This document shows, one piece after another, positions 40,801-48,596 of a DNA stretch of 64,000 nucleotides. A program made the translations under genes and the position numbers. The DNA is from Ophiura sarsii (taxonomy: Eukaryota > Echinodermata > Ophiuroidea > Amphilepidida > Ophiuridae). The stretch spans positions 71,595,062 through 71,659,061 of the forward strand of contig CM069446.1 in the NCBI GenBank assembly GCA_035610835.1, given 5' to 3'. Below the pieces are notes generated by a model. It made no database searches, had not been told where the DNA came from, and saw only the letters and a program-made list of their open reading frames with translations. How positions within the stretch are numbered: the stretch's first letter is position 1; each line of letters starts with the position of its first letter.

Positions 40801-43800
40801 ACGATTGTTAGTATTTTGACCAGTACAAATCAAAGTATTGCCGAATCATTGTATTTATGAACACATTTTGGCAGGACAAAATAACAACAATTGTCAAAAG
40901 CTGCCAATTGGCAGCTTTGAATGCTGCCAATTGGCAGCTTTGTGGCAGATGCTGCCAATTGGAAACAATAAAATATAGATTTTAACGTTTTTTTGTTATT
41001 TTGGCAAGTGAAAATCGATAAATCACCAAATAATACAATCCCAAAGTATTTCAGAACCTGTTGACTCAGCCGGATCTTAAATTTTCGACTTGCGTTTTAA
41101 AATAATGAGGTTGAGGTTGAAGTGGTAGTTGAGATGGTGGTTGGAGTAGTAGTGCGGAGTGGTAGGACGGACTGTTGTAAAATATTTGACCGAGTGACAG
41201 TTGAGACTTAGCCCCTTGACCCAACCTTAATTATTATAAAGTTTTTGTACGAAGTTGTAACTTGTTGGATATTTTAAATTAACCCGATGTTGTGATATAT
41301 TTTGTGGCATTTGTTGAAGAAGGAGAATGAAACTAAACTGTGAACCTTAGAAGTTGTCCAGAGTCATTGGTTTGCTCGTTAATGAGTAGAAAACGCAGGT
41401 TCTGCCCTGCAGACGAACTCGCGTGGCTAGTAAATAAAAGACATAGGTTTCCAAATTAAACCCTCCCACGCGCAAAATTTGGTGGTGTCAGATCTGATAA
41501 ATACTCTGCACATTTGGCTATCGCGCCATCGCTCCCGCCCCGCGACAATATCATATCCATATTTACATTTAGGATGGGGTTTAGCCTATACATATCGTAT
41601 GGACGGTTAACAGAGAGATCCCGTTTATTATGGAATGGCAACAACTTGGGTATTATCTAATTTTTCTTTCAAACATATCAAGGGTCATTTGCCAGATTGT
41701 ATTGAAATGAGTAGAATTGCGTATTCCATCTAAAACGGCATCCCATCTACAACAGGCTTGGAATTGCTACTTATTCCAAGCAACAGGGTACCTCGGAAAG
41801 CCGTCTACATGTTTCTGGTAAAACCTTTATCATAAGGCCATGTGTTTTGAACTCGTCACCCTTCCCGTTGCATGTCCAGATTTTTACATTTTATACCATC
41901 TGAGATTCGAATTAGCATATTGCAATAACTACTTGTTCTACCTCATAAAAAGTATATATTTTCTGAACGGTAATCTCACAAGGAATCCAAATATGCGATT
42001 GGAATTTGCAGAGGACCTAATGGTAACATGTTGTGATTAAGAATGTTCACAAAATATCGATGTTTTGATTAAAGCTCAATATTTTTTTATTCCTATCCCA
42101 ATCATCACTTTACTGTGCATATTAGTTCCTCATGCCATTTACCCATCAGAACATAATAGTTGTCAAGGGTAACTTGTTGAAATATACTTCATCGGGAAGT
42201 AAATGAGCACAAACGTTTGCAAATTTAAAATTTATTAGAGTTTACACATATATTTTTTTGGCTATTCACCCTATCCTATTTTAAGCAAGATTTCTGAATT
42301 CCCCTATTTGAGAGCTTTCCAAAAATGTATAATTTTGCTATAATCGGTGGAATAATTTTGTTGTTATAGTCATGTATGTAAAACTGATGAATTAGGGCAA
42401 GTTCACTGTGTAGTGAATAGGGAAAAAGCCAATGACAATGCAATCGATTCGTGATTACAATTGTTACGTAATAGTTGACACGTTTGTTGAAACAGAAACT
42501 TATAGAATATAAAACAATCTATAAAATGAGAGCAAAATCATGTTTGTACCATATCGAGATGTGGAGTTATTGTAATTTGAACGTAGAATTGGGAACATTT
42601 GTTATTTGAAATATAATCAATCATATCTCAGCCAAACAGTTATAGAAATACCTGATTTATTAACACAGTGTAGCTAGATAAATAAGCTTTCAAATGACAC
42701 CTAAACCATAGCTCTACCACATATAGTTGTTGAGTTTGATAGAGAGAGATGGATGATTCGTCACCAAAAAATGCAACGCCGGGTGGTCAGTTCAAAACCC
42801 ATGGCCATAAATTTGTCCAGGCTGTGGTTGCCGGTTAAAAGAGACAACGGCACGTAAGAGTATGGGCCGTATAAATAAAAACTAGCAATTGCTTTTACTA
42901 GCCTTTTATTTAAATCTTTATAAATAAAAGTAAGCAATTACTTGCTAGTAAATGGTGGGACTAGTAAGTAAAAGCAATTGCTTGCATTTTTAAGCAAATG
43001 GTCGCGGGATTACCTTTTACTTATTAACATATAAATAAAGACGACCTTTTACTAGTGTCCTGTAGCATTTACTTGTAGTTTTACAAGATACTACATGAGG
43101 AGCTTGCGCTTTTACTTAAACAACAGTGTTGCATACATGGTGTCATGTTGTCATCATGGCGCTATTCATGAATGCAAGAACACATGCTAAGGTGTATCAG
43201 ATGAGAATGAATCGTGAAGAGGTAAATCCTGCCACTTATCATCGACTCTTTCGATTTAATAAGGAAAATGTGGCTATTCGTGTTGAGAAATTAGTAGGCC
43301 TATACTAAAACATAGCAAAACAAATTATTTTAAGTGTGTTTTCTTTCTTTAGATTAATTTGAAGTGGAAACTGCCACGTGTATTTAAATTACTCGCTATT
43401 GATCTAATAAAAAGCCCATGTTCATTTAAATACGCTATTGTTATACTCCTGATTATATACCCCGCTATTGTGCTATCCTCCGACCATTTACTTATCCGAT
43501 CAAGTAAAAGGTGTTTAGTCAAGTAAAAGGTTATTTATAGAGATTTAAGCAATTGCTCGAGCCTGAGTCTTTTACTTATCAACCTTTTGCTAATGCTAGA
43601 CCTTTTACTTGATAAGCAATTGCTAGTTTTTATTTATACGGCCCAATATGTTATCCGTGTAACGGATAAGCTTCCATCTTGTCCGGAATAATAACTGTGT
43701 TCACGATTTTCAGAAAGAAGGCACACCTGTTTCGTGATATGTAATAGGCCAATTTAGTAGCAGGGTTCACGTTACGAATCGGACGTCATGCACCGATTCA

Positions 43801-44471
43801 ATCGACTGTAGCATAGGCCGGGTGCGATTCCCCTTTTTAATCCGTTGCGCGTGGCTACATTGTATAACCTCTATGGAGTTTTTAATACATTGGCATCAAT
43901 TTGACTTAGCGTATACGAGGTTGTACCACAATAAGATGAAACGCTTCTATTTGCCGGAAAAGTATTTGACGGTCGTTTGGATGTGATTTGACACTCTCAA
44001 CGTGGCTATTAGTTTTACCATACAAAACAGATTTTTCAGAAACCTTTCCCAACTTTCAAAGTCTATCTCAAGAATTACTGAACAAATAATAGGCATATTT
44101 GTACTCATTTTGATGAATTTCTCATGGTGATTCCAAATATGGTGATGAAATTCAATAATGTTGACATTTTGAAACATTTTGTGTAATTTTGGAACTCTCG
44201 TCTGTATGACTACTGCCACGTGGAAAGTGTTAAAGAGGATTTGCTAATCTGGATATCATGGTGTATGCTGGTCAATTTAATTAATAATCTAGACATTACA
44301 TAAACTTACCGGCAAATTGCTCCTGCAATTCAGGCAGATTATCGAATATTGGTAAGCCAAGGCCATGAGATACGGACAGCGCTACAACTATCATTAGGAA
44401 CAATCCCTTCACCATCTTGAAGGCTTGTTACTGGCCGCTGCCAGTTCTCTATCGATGTTGATGTTTGTGTA
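7824..44471 (-). CDS. Secreted ten-domain F5/8C (discoidin) protein gene, nectin-like
   Basis: The model runs from a signal-peptide exon (44310-44415 coding) through thirty exons in ten tandem triplets to a tentative end near 7824. Each triplet encodes one F5/8 type C domain: an opening Cys in [28 protein letters not shown], then [33 protein letters not shown], and finally [17 protein letters not shown] and the closing Cys in LLGCP. Triplets are 534 nt with phases 1-0-0-1, so all ten join in frame with each other and with the signal exon (phase 1). No stop interrupts any exon. The product would be about 1,820 residues, secreted, with no transmembrane segment seen. F5/8C domains bind glycans, phospholipids or matrix. 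Echinoderm nectin is a secreted adhesion protein of six such domains, so this looks like an enlarged relative (inference). Both ends are less certain than the domain exons, and extra exons between 40.0 and 44.3 kb cannot be excluded. Confidence 0.85.
8095..10529 (-). CDS. F5/8C domain 10 (three exons, last unit)
   Basis: Exons: A 10333-10529, B 8823-9020, C 8095-8233. This is the C-terminal domain. It is the most divergent copy: GISSQDQDQ in exon [19 protein letters not shown] in exon B and PVTNLFDTP in exon C. The GDG...PP residues are shared with domain 1 only. The exon C donor GTATGT still ends in phase 1, so at least one more exon must follow. Unit homology stops near 7894, about 200 bp past this exon. 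Confidence 0.85.
9563..9739 (+). other. Opposite-strand acidic ORF ending at a splice donor, one per unit
   Basis: In the A-B intron of every unit the plus strand carries an ORF containing [19 protein letters not shown] and an acid-rich stretch to DEQDT, then ACG|GTAAGC, a strong donor, in phase 0. Corresponding ORFs start at 15571, 18509, 21427, 24363, 27302, 30236, 33170, 36106 and 39044. The frame is open in all ten. The copy here lacks two codons (a 6-bp in-frame deletion). Acidic Asp/Ser N-termini are common in piggyBac-type transposases, so it may be the first exon of an old transposon or host gene; no downstream exon was identified. Function unknown. Confidence 0.3.
10074..10146 (+). 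pseudogene. tRNA-Ser-like sequence, one per array unit
   Basis: GACGCATGGCCGAGCGGTTG contains a good A box (TGGCCGAGCGG), and GGTTTGAGTCC at the 3' side is a near-perfect B box. The loop CTAGAAT suggests a Ser (AGA) ancestor. The 3' acceptor strand, expected to pair with GACGCAT, is replaced by TGAATAC, so this is a decayed tRNA or SINE head rather than a working tRNA. Equivalent copies start at about 16088, 19026, 21944, 24879, 27819, 30752, 33687, 36623 and 39561. All lie in the A-B intron, antisense to the discoidin gene. Confidence 0.6.
11005..16543 (-). CDS. F5/8C domain 9 (three exons, intron carries a retroelement)
   Basis: Exons: A 16347-16543, B 14818-15015, C 11005-11143. The B-C intron is about 3.67 kb here against about 0.59 kb elsewhere, because a Penelope-like element sits at 11419-14485. 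Exon and splice sequences are unaffected. Exon A has IPQHRQTAG. Exon C reads IFEGNTET, with Glu for the Asp found in other copies. Whether the insertion disturbs splicing cannot be seen from the sequence. Confidence 0.85.
11506..11536 (-). ncRNA. Hammerhead-like hairpin in PLE terminal repeat
   Basis: The coding strand reads TTGACAAA, a perfect 6-bp stem GGATAC-AGTC-GTATCC, then GAAACGT. This is the layout of hammerhead stem II between the CTGANGA box and GAAA. Penelope elements are known to carry hammerhead ribozymes in their terminal repeats. The first box deviates from consensus, so activity is doubtful. Second direct copy at 14195-14226; inverted copy at 14405-14435 with one stem mismatch. 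Confidence 0.35.
11533..12204 (-). pseudogene. PLE GIY-YIG endonuclease domain
   Basis: This is the C-terminal part of the element's polyprotein: a basic linker, then [19 protein letters not shown] and LKEHRKEA, the GIY-YIG nuclease signature with its conserved Arg, followed by [14 protein letters not shown], which fits the family's downstream His/Asn region. The end of the frame (HHNQKC) lies within the terminal repeat. It is separated from the reverse transcriptase by frameshifts. Family knowledge: this nuclease nicks target DNA for insertion. Confidence 0.85.
12452..12904 (-). pseudogene. PLE reverse transcriptase core
   Basis: The frame carries [18 protein letters not shown] and LRYVDDI, the latter holding the catalytic Asp pair of the palm. 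After VVKK the frame shifts at an A run near 12563, so the residues after that point are out of register; the true frame continues through a KIPFLDT motif toward 12265, where another shift and stop occur. The reverse transcriptase is non-functional as it stands. Confidence 0.85.
12925..14124 (-). pseudogene. PLE ORF, N-terminal region and start of reverse transcriptase
   Basis: This 399-codon frame begins [14 protein letters not shown] and is Lys/Arg-rich, with charged helical stretches. Its last third contains [17 protein letters not shown], the first reverse transcriptase block typical of Penelope elements. The frame ends at a false stop because a G run near 12936 (GAGGAGGGGGCATACTG on the coding strand) has lost one base; the expected continuation is in the next frame. 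Confidence 0.8.
17021..19481 (-). CDS. F5/8C domain 8 (three exons)
   Basis: Exons: A 19285-19481, B 17755-17952, C 17021-17159. Exon A has [10 protein letters not shown] has GDDVILPRV and C has IFGGN and FDTPV. Splice sites and frame are intact. Confidence 0.85.
19958..22399 (-). CDS. F5/8C domain 7 (three exons)
   Basis: Exons: A 22203-22399, B 20690-20887, C 19958-20096. Exon A has IPQHRQTAG. Exon B begins with Ala, as in domain 6. Exon C reads FETPV instead of FDTPV. Splice sites and frame are intact; this unit also lacks a short intron segment that the others keep near 21136. Confidence 0.85.
22875..25334 (-). CDS. F5/8C domain 6 (three exons)
   Basis: Exons: A 25138-25334, B 23610-23807, C 22875-23013. 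Exon A has IPQHRQTAG and a GMEN for GMED change. Exon B begins with Ala (acceptor TATTCAG|GCGGATC) where most units begin with Val, a change shared only with domain 7. Exon C has IFGGN and FDTPV. The frame is intact. Confidence 0.85.
25810..28274 (-). CDS. F5/8C domain 5 (three exons)
   Basis: Exons: A 28078-28274, B 26544-26741, C 25810-25948. Exon A has IPQLRQTAG like domains 1-4 and 10, while exon C has IFGGN and FDTPV like domains 6 and 8. The unit is therefore a mosaic at the boundary between the two inner subtypes, as unequal crossing-over or gene conversion would produce. Splice sites and frame are intact. Confidence 0.85.
28749..31207 (-). CDS. F5/8C domain 4 (three exons)
   Basis: Exons: A 31011-31207, B 29483-29680, C 28749-28887. 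Exon B is unique in reading SGIFIQGR where the others have SGIVIQGR. Exon C has IFEGN and FDIPV like domains 2 and 3. Splice sites and frame are intact. In this unit the tRNA-like sequence in the A-B intron reads GCATAGCCGAG, one base off the other copies in its A box. Confidence 0.85.
31683..34142 (-). CDS. F5/8C domain 3 (three exons)
   Basis: Exons: A 33946-34142, B 32417-32614, C 31683-31821. Splice signals are as in the other units. The domain differs by one residue in exon A, where TSATNARLN becomes TSAINARLN. Exon C has IFEGN and FDIPV. Exon B has GDDVILPRV. The frame is intact. Confidence 0.85.
34619..37078 (-). CDS. F5/8C domain 2 (three exons)
   Basis: Exons: A 36882-37078, B 35353-35550, C 34619-34757. 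All splice sites match the array consensus; the tract before exon A is a long T run on the coding strand (TTTTTTTTTTTGCATTTAG). Exon A has IPQLRQTAG. Exon B has the inner-type GDDVILPRV. Exon C has IFEGN and FDIPV, grouping this unit with domains 3 and 4. The frame is intact throughout, and both terminal cysteines and the conserved tryptophans are present. Confidence 0.85.
37559..40002 (-). CDS. F5/8C domain 1 (three exons)
   Basis: Exons: A 39806-40002, B 38293-38490, C 37559-37697. Acceptor and donor pairs are TTGCATTTAG/GTGAGA for A, TTTTTACTCAG/GTGGGT for B and an AATAG acceptor with GTATGT donor for C. This is the N-terminal domain of the protein, and the first exon the signal exon would join. 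It has the usual [20 protein letters not shown] start, with Thr for Ala after CRG. Exon B carries GDGVILPPV, a variant shared only with domain 10 at the other edge of the array. Exon C has FGGN and FDTPV, and uses the same TTT codon as domain 10. The flanking tRNA-like segment and several intron positions also differ from the inner units. Confidence 0.85.
40495..40528 (-). ncRNA. Solo hammerhead-like hairpin (PLE relic)
   Basis: The reverse strand reads TTCGATAAA, stem GATTCT-GTT-AGAATC, then GAAACGTC. It has the same layout as the hairpin in the Penelope element but a different stem sequence, so it probably comes from another Penelope family. No reverse transcriptase is seen beside it. It lies just outside the right edge of the array. 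Confidence 0.35.
40643..41057. mobile_element. Foldback element with clustered GCTGCCAATTGGCAGC palindromes
   Basis: Ends GTTCTGAAATACTTTGGGAT and its reverse complement bound about 415 bp. The interior has several copies of the perfect palindrome AGCTGCCAATTGGCAGCT or its half (40735-40800 and 40900-40965). No coding region. It lies in the first coding intron of the discoidin gene. Confidence 0.6.
41058..42862. other. First coding intron, no gene recognised
   Basis: AT-rich. A GT/GA-rich tract (GAGGTTGAGGTTGAAGTGG) lies at 41105-41170. Small ORFs at 41456-41644 and 41840-42040 have no known motif. Confidence 0.4.
42863..43645. mobile_element. Inverted-repeat element, possibly Harbinger-derived
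   Basis: Ends TGGGCCGTATAAATAAAAAC and its reverse complement bound 783 bp; sub-repeats AGCAATTGCT and AGTAAAAGGT crowd both ends. An internal plus ORF (43126-43308) includes [18 protein letters not shown], which recalls the N-terminus of HARBI1-type transposases; the nuclease part is absent. The family call is weak; the inverted-repeat structure is clear. Confidence 0.55.
44310..44471 (-). CDS. First coding exon: signal peptide of the multi-discoidin gene
   Basis: The reverse strand reads acceptor TTCTTTCCAG, 56 nt of 5' UTR, ATG at 44415-44413, then 35 codons plus one base, then donor G|GTAAGTTTA at 44309. The peptide begins [18 protein letters not shown] and continues [19 protein letters not shown] short basic start, a hydrophobic core and a small-residue region before residue 20 make a classic secretory signal peptide. 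The exon ends in phase 1, exactly the phase accepted by every domain exon A, so splicing to 40002 gives an in-frame junction (G plus TT, Val). It lies about 4.3 kb upstream of the first domain and on the same strand. The acceptor ahead of the ATG implies at least one upstream non-coding exon. No second signal exon is found inside the array, which argues for one gene rather than ten. Confidence 0.75.
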
Positions 44472-44513
44472 CTGGAAAGAATGCAAAGGATAATGGAAGT
44501 ACGAATCGAGTGT

Positions 44514-44806
44514 ATAGTTTTGAATTTACGATTGTTTCAATGACCATAACTACCAACCAAATTGTTGCACTAAAATTGGGTTTCTATGGGATATCATAAT
44601 TGCTAAGTGTATGATTACGTATTGAAAATATGTGCGTACAGACTCCCTTTCGATACCTGTTACCTATTCATCCAGATACCTGACTGGTTCAGATAGCACA
44701 CACTCAGTGGACATTACAAATCAATGGTATCCCATGGAAACCAATTCTAGTGCAACTTTTTTGTCGTAAGTTGTGGTCATTGAAACAATCAGAACTTCAA
44801 AACTAT
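44514..44806. mobile_element. 293-bp foldback element next to the signal exon
   Basis: Ends ATAGTTTTGAA and TTCAAAACTAT. The arms share, inverted, GATTGTTTCAATGACCA and TTGGTTTCCATGGGATA-like blocks. It begins 42 bp upstream of the acceptor before the signal exon, so it lies in the 5' UTR intron or the promoter region. Confidence 0.6.
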
Positions 44807-45795
44807 TCACTTGCTTTTTATGAATGAGGTATCAAACTTCGGAGAAAACATTTGCTCATTAAATGTATATCTCAAATTTTTGGGAACCGCGATTATTTAT
44901 TTTGGATTAACCAACATCAAAGCACCTGGTCAGGGACTTTTTGTATCAGGTGTATATTGCTTGTCGTTGATGATGCGTTCGTTATATGAAGTATCAATTT
45001 ACTGCAGTGGTTACCCCAAAAAGTTTAACTTGTCCATAGCATGTCAACATACAGTGGCCCAACAGTTTGGCGAGGTAGAAATGTTAAAGAAAACTAGTGT
45101 GTTGATAACATGTCAATTCTGTAGGCCTATAGGGTGTATCAAAATGATTTATACCGTTGAACAAACATTAAAAATAATAAAAACAACATTGCAGTCCAAG
45201 TCTAATGCCTGGAATACAATGAAGAACATGTAATCTACTTACTCTCTTAATTTCATCAACATATCTCAACATATCCGATATAGCATGACATTATTCAAAA
45301 TCGGTGAAAACCTGTTTTTCACTTTCAGCGTATTCCAATTGATAACACTCACACCAAACTTCAAAACTGCCGCTTAAGAAAGTATGATTTTAATCAATCA
45401 AGCAGAACAATTCCTTCGCCCCATTCAAATATTGCTTCATAAAATATCACCAACAGTTGATATATATTAACTTTGTACTGGAAATTAAAAAAGGACTCGG
45501 CAAATTATCTGCATATCATTTAAATTGAGCTTTGTGCCGAACGTGGTCAAACTTTAAATCTACAATTTTACAAAAAAAAGTCCGTACAAGAATTATGTTA
45601 GAAACTTCGAATTTTAAAATTCAAAATTCTTTAGAAAGCTAAATGTATTTAAATGTTAAAATTATAAACACTTTGACCAACAACAATGGCATAGCTAAAT
45701 AAATGCATATTTCCTGGTGTAAATCATTCTGGGATACCCTGTATAACATTTTATAAAATGCTAGTATTGACCAAATAAGATGCGGATCCTTTATA

Positions 45796-46763
45796 CGAGG
45801 GTCATTCAATAAGTTCTACCTCTTCACTCATAACATCGTCAATATGAATGTCAGCCTCATGACATTTGTCATAATTATAGCTCTGAATCATAGCTACACA
45901 TTGATAGTAAATGATAATTGATACCTCTTTCACTTTTGTTATGATGCGATCAAAGCCAGAGAGAGATTTTGGACAACGGACACGGACAATTACCCCAAAG
46001 ATAAATACATGTTTTTTTCGTTTTCACTCCCTATTGTATGATTAGATATACCAGCCCGATTGACTGAAAATAGAAAACAATGGATGATTTCTGAATATTA
46101 GGCAATATTAACCTTTGTAGGCTTTCAAAAAGTATACTATCAACTCGAATGTATTGCTACGCCTTTAGCATACGGGAATACTGCTATTCGGTCAATTTTT
46201 TGTCAAGTCAAGCCACAGTGATGCCTCGAATGTGAGATCTTAATATGATAGTAACTTTATGAGTTATCCTTATATGCAACCGTTAGAATAGTCAATCAGG
46301 TACTCAGTGATAGAATATTAACTCTTCGAGAGACTTGAAATCCCTCCATTTGGTCCAGTATAATGAAGATCTCTTAGTTCTTATGAAAAGCAAATATGAC
46401 TTTTGCAGCGGTTCTCTATAGGGTAGGGTTTAGATTAATAGCTGTTTGTTCTGGTCTAGTTCTGGCTAATATAAGGGATATAGAACGGTTTTAATTGACC
46501 GATAGGTACGTTTTGTCTCTTAGAATTGGCCAAATGAATAGCGCTTATGATTACATTTGGCTGTTTTTTATCCGTTTCCGTCGCACTAAATGGACGTCTG
46601 GTTTTCACTGCATCTCCAGAAAAGTACAATCAGTACTCAGACCAATTTACTATGAATTTGTAGCTGAGATTCAAAGCTTCAATTGTGGAATATTTCATAC
46701 GACTGGCTTATAATAATAGCAAAGTTATGAGGTAGGAGGTAGAACTTATTGAATGACCCTCGT
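45796..46763. mobile_element. Tc1/mariner-type element with TA duplication, decayed
   Basis: CGAGGGTCATTCAATAAG begins the left end, continuing TTCTACCTC, and its reverse complement ends at 46763. TA flanks both sides (45794-45795, 46764-46765). The size (968 bp) and ends fit a mariner-type relic, but no transposase motif is recognisable in the internal ORF at 46495-46713. Confidence 0.6.
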
Positions 46764-48596
46764 AATTGATTTAAAATAATAACTTCATCTAATATGTTAT
46801 AGGAAGTTAAAATGAACTTCCGAATATATAACAATGCAGCTGAATGATACTTATCAGAAACAATGGGAATTTACCACTGATGTTCAGTACCTAGAGGCAT
46901 CAGCTTGAAGAGAATAAAAGTTGAGACAAAAGCCAGAAGGACGCAAGATCCGATGCGCTACCACGAAGTCATAACCCGCAAATTATTCACCGATGAATTA
47001 TTAACATTTTACATGCGAAATACGATCCCTTTTTTTAGCAAAAAATGCTATGCGAAATGCGGTTTTTTTTAAAATTTTTATCATAAGACGCCCTCTGTGA
47101 AAACAGACAATCAACCTGATGGTATGTACTGCACAATGTGAAATTAAAGTTTGAAGAAACATAGTCCACCGGAGTCGGGTTTTTTGCGTTTAAATACTGT
47201 TTTAATATTAAAAAAACCCATTTCATACAGTCACAACTTAGCTTACACCATCATTTTCAAAAGGTGAAGAAAAAAATGGAGAAAAAAAATTATGCGGTAA
47301 AATGCGATTTTAAAAGCTACGCGCGGTCTTCTGTCTGAGACAAACTTGTTTTCCGTTTGGCCTAAACTCATTTTTATAGCTGATGACAATGGGAATTTTC
47401 TCTCGACTATTAAACATTTTAGTAGAAAATTGTAATTAATTGTATTGATTATGTCAAATTACTCACTATACATCATACATGACGATGTAATGCCACTGAC
47501 TCGTCTACGCATGAAAGGCCAAAGTTAAATTTGAAATGCCAGAGTAGGCTATACTTTATTTTCGAAAGCCCCGAAATATGTAGACTGAAATTTCAAGAAC
47601 ACAACAATTATTGGTTGTTATGATTGTTGTCCATTTTGTATATAACACTTACTTTTTAATTTAAATTAATATGAGTTACTAAGTCAAAAAGTTCAACAGC
47701 AAAAACATAGTTTAATAAAGTACATACCTTTTACGAAGCTTATATCAAAATGTGAGAAAGCAGACTATTTTCCTGCTGCTACGATGTCGAGAGATGAAAC
47801 CGGTACTGCATTGGTTTGCATCATGTACATCTGCAATAATGTTTATATAACACTGGTAATGTTTTATAACAAATAGCAGGATGTGATCGACCAGTTGTGT
47901 GCTTTGTTTTCATTTCAAAAACCATTTGATTTTGTTTTGTGATTTGCGTAATGGGCTGACACGTGCAAACAGATATTGAAGTCACGTAAGACCTTTATTT
48001 AGGTTTTAGAACCAACCATTGAAACCCGTCTAATTGTGAACAATAGGCATTGTCGGTTCGTGGGTGTTTTGATGCAGCAGGGATTGTTTTTCCTCACTAT
48101 AAATATCGTAATCCTCACTATAAATATCGTAATCATAATATTTGCGAAATTTAGGGTGCAGCAGTTTGGTGTCATATTGAGACGATAGCGCGCTGTATGT
48201 AGTACGTATACGTTCCAGTACGCGCTGATGTCATATTTTCCCGTGATTCGTTGCAACATTTATAAAGAAAATAATGGAAACGATTTTATAAAGAACATCT
48301 ATGGGGTGTACACAGATTGACCTCTAATGACCCTACATGACCTTTGACCCCTTTCTGTCAACACTTCAAACCATTTATTGCTGTTTTAGGAATAACGCAA
48401 TCTGAGGATCAATCAATAGCGGTCAATCTGAGGATCTCTACAATGGCGGTCTGTGGACAGGTAATAAAAAGTGGGAGAAATGTGTGACTTTGCACAGTGA
48501 CGTGACGCAGAGATGTCTGAAGGGTCACATAACAAAAAAAAAGTTTCTGGCTCCTTCACTTCTTGGTGATTTCAAGAACTTGTTGATACCCCCTCG
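46764..48596. other. Upstream region, no gene recognised
   Basis: AT-rich apart from the candidate exon at 47728-47830. A short direct duplication, CACTATAAATATCGTAATC, lies near 48096-48135. Confidence 0.4.
47728..47830 (-). other. Possible upstream non-coding exon of the discoidin gene
   Basis: The reverse strand has acceptor TTATTGCAG before 47830 and donor AAAAG|GTATGT after 47728, bounding 103 nt. A short upstream ORF (MYMMQTNAVPVSS onward, about 21 codons) starts at its first bases and stops inside. It could be the 5' UTR exon demanded by the acceptor at 44472-44473, about 3.3 kb away. The call rests only on splice-like signals and chance matches are common. Confidence 0.25.

Noticed and set aside
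44811..45233. 140-codon plus ORF
   Set aside because: It starts just outside a foldback element and has no recognisable domain or splice context; likely chance, though one of the longer frames in the flank.
46495..46713. Transposase in the mariner-like element
   Set aside because: No catalytic motif can be identified in this or other frames between the inverted ends.
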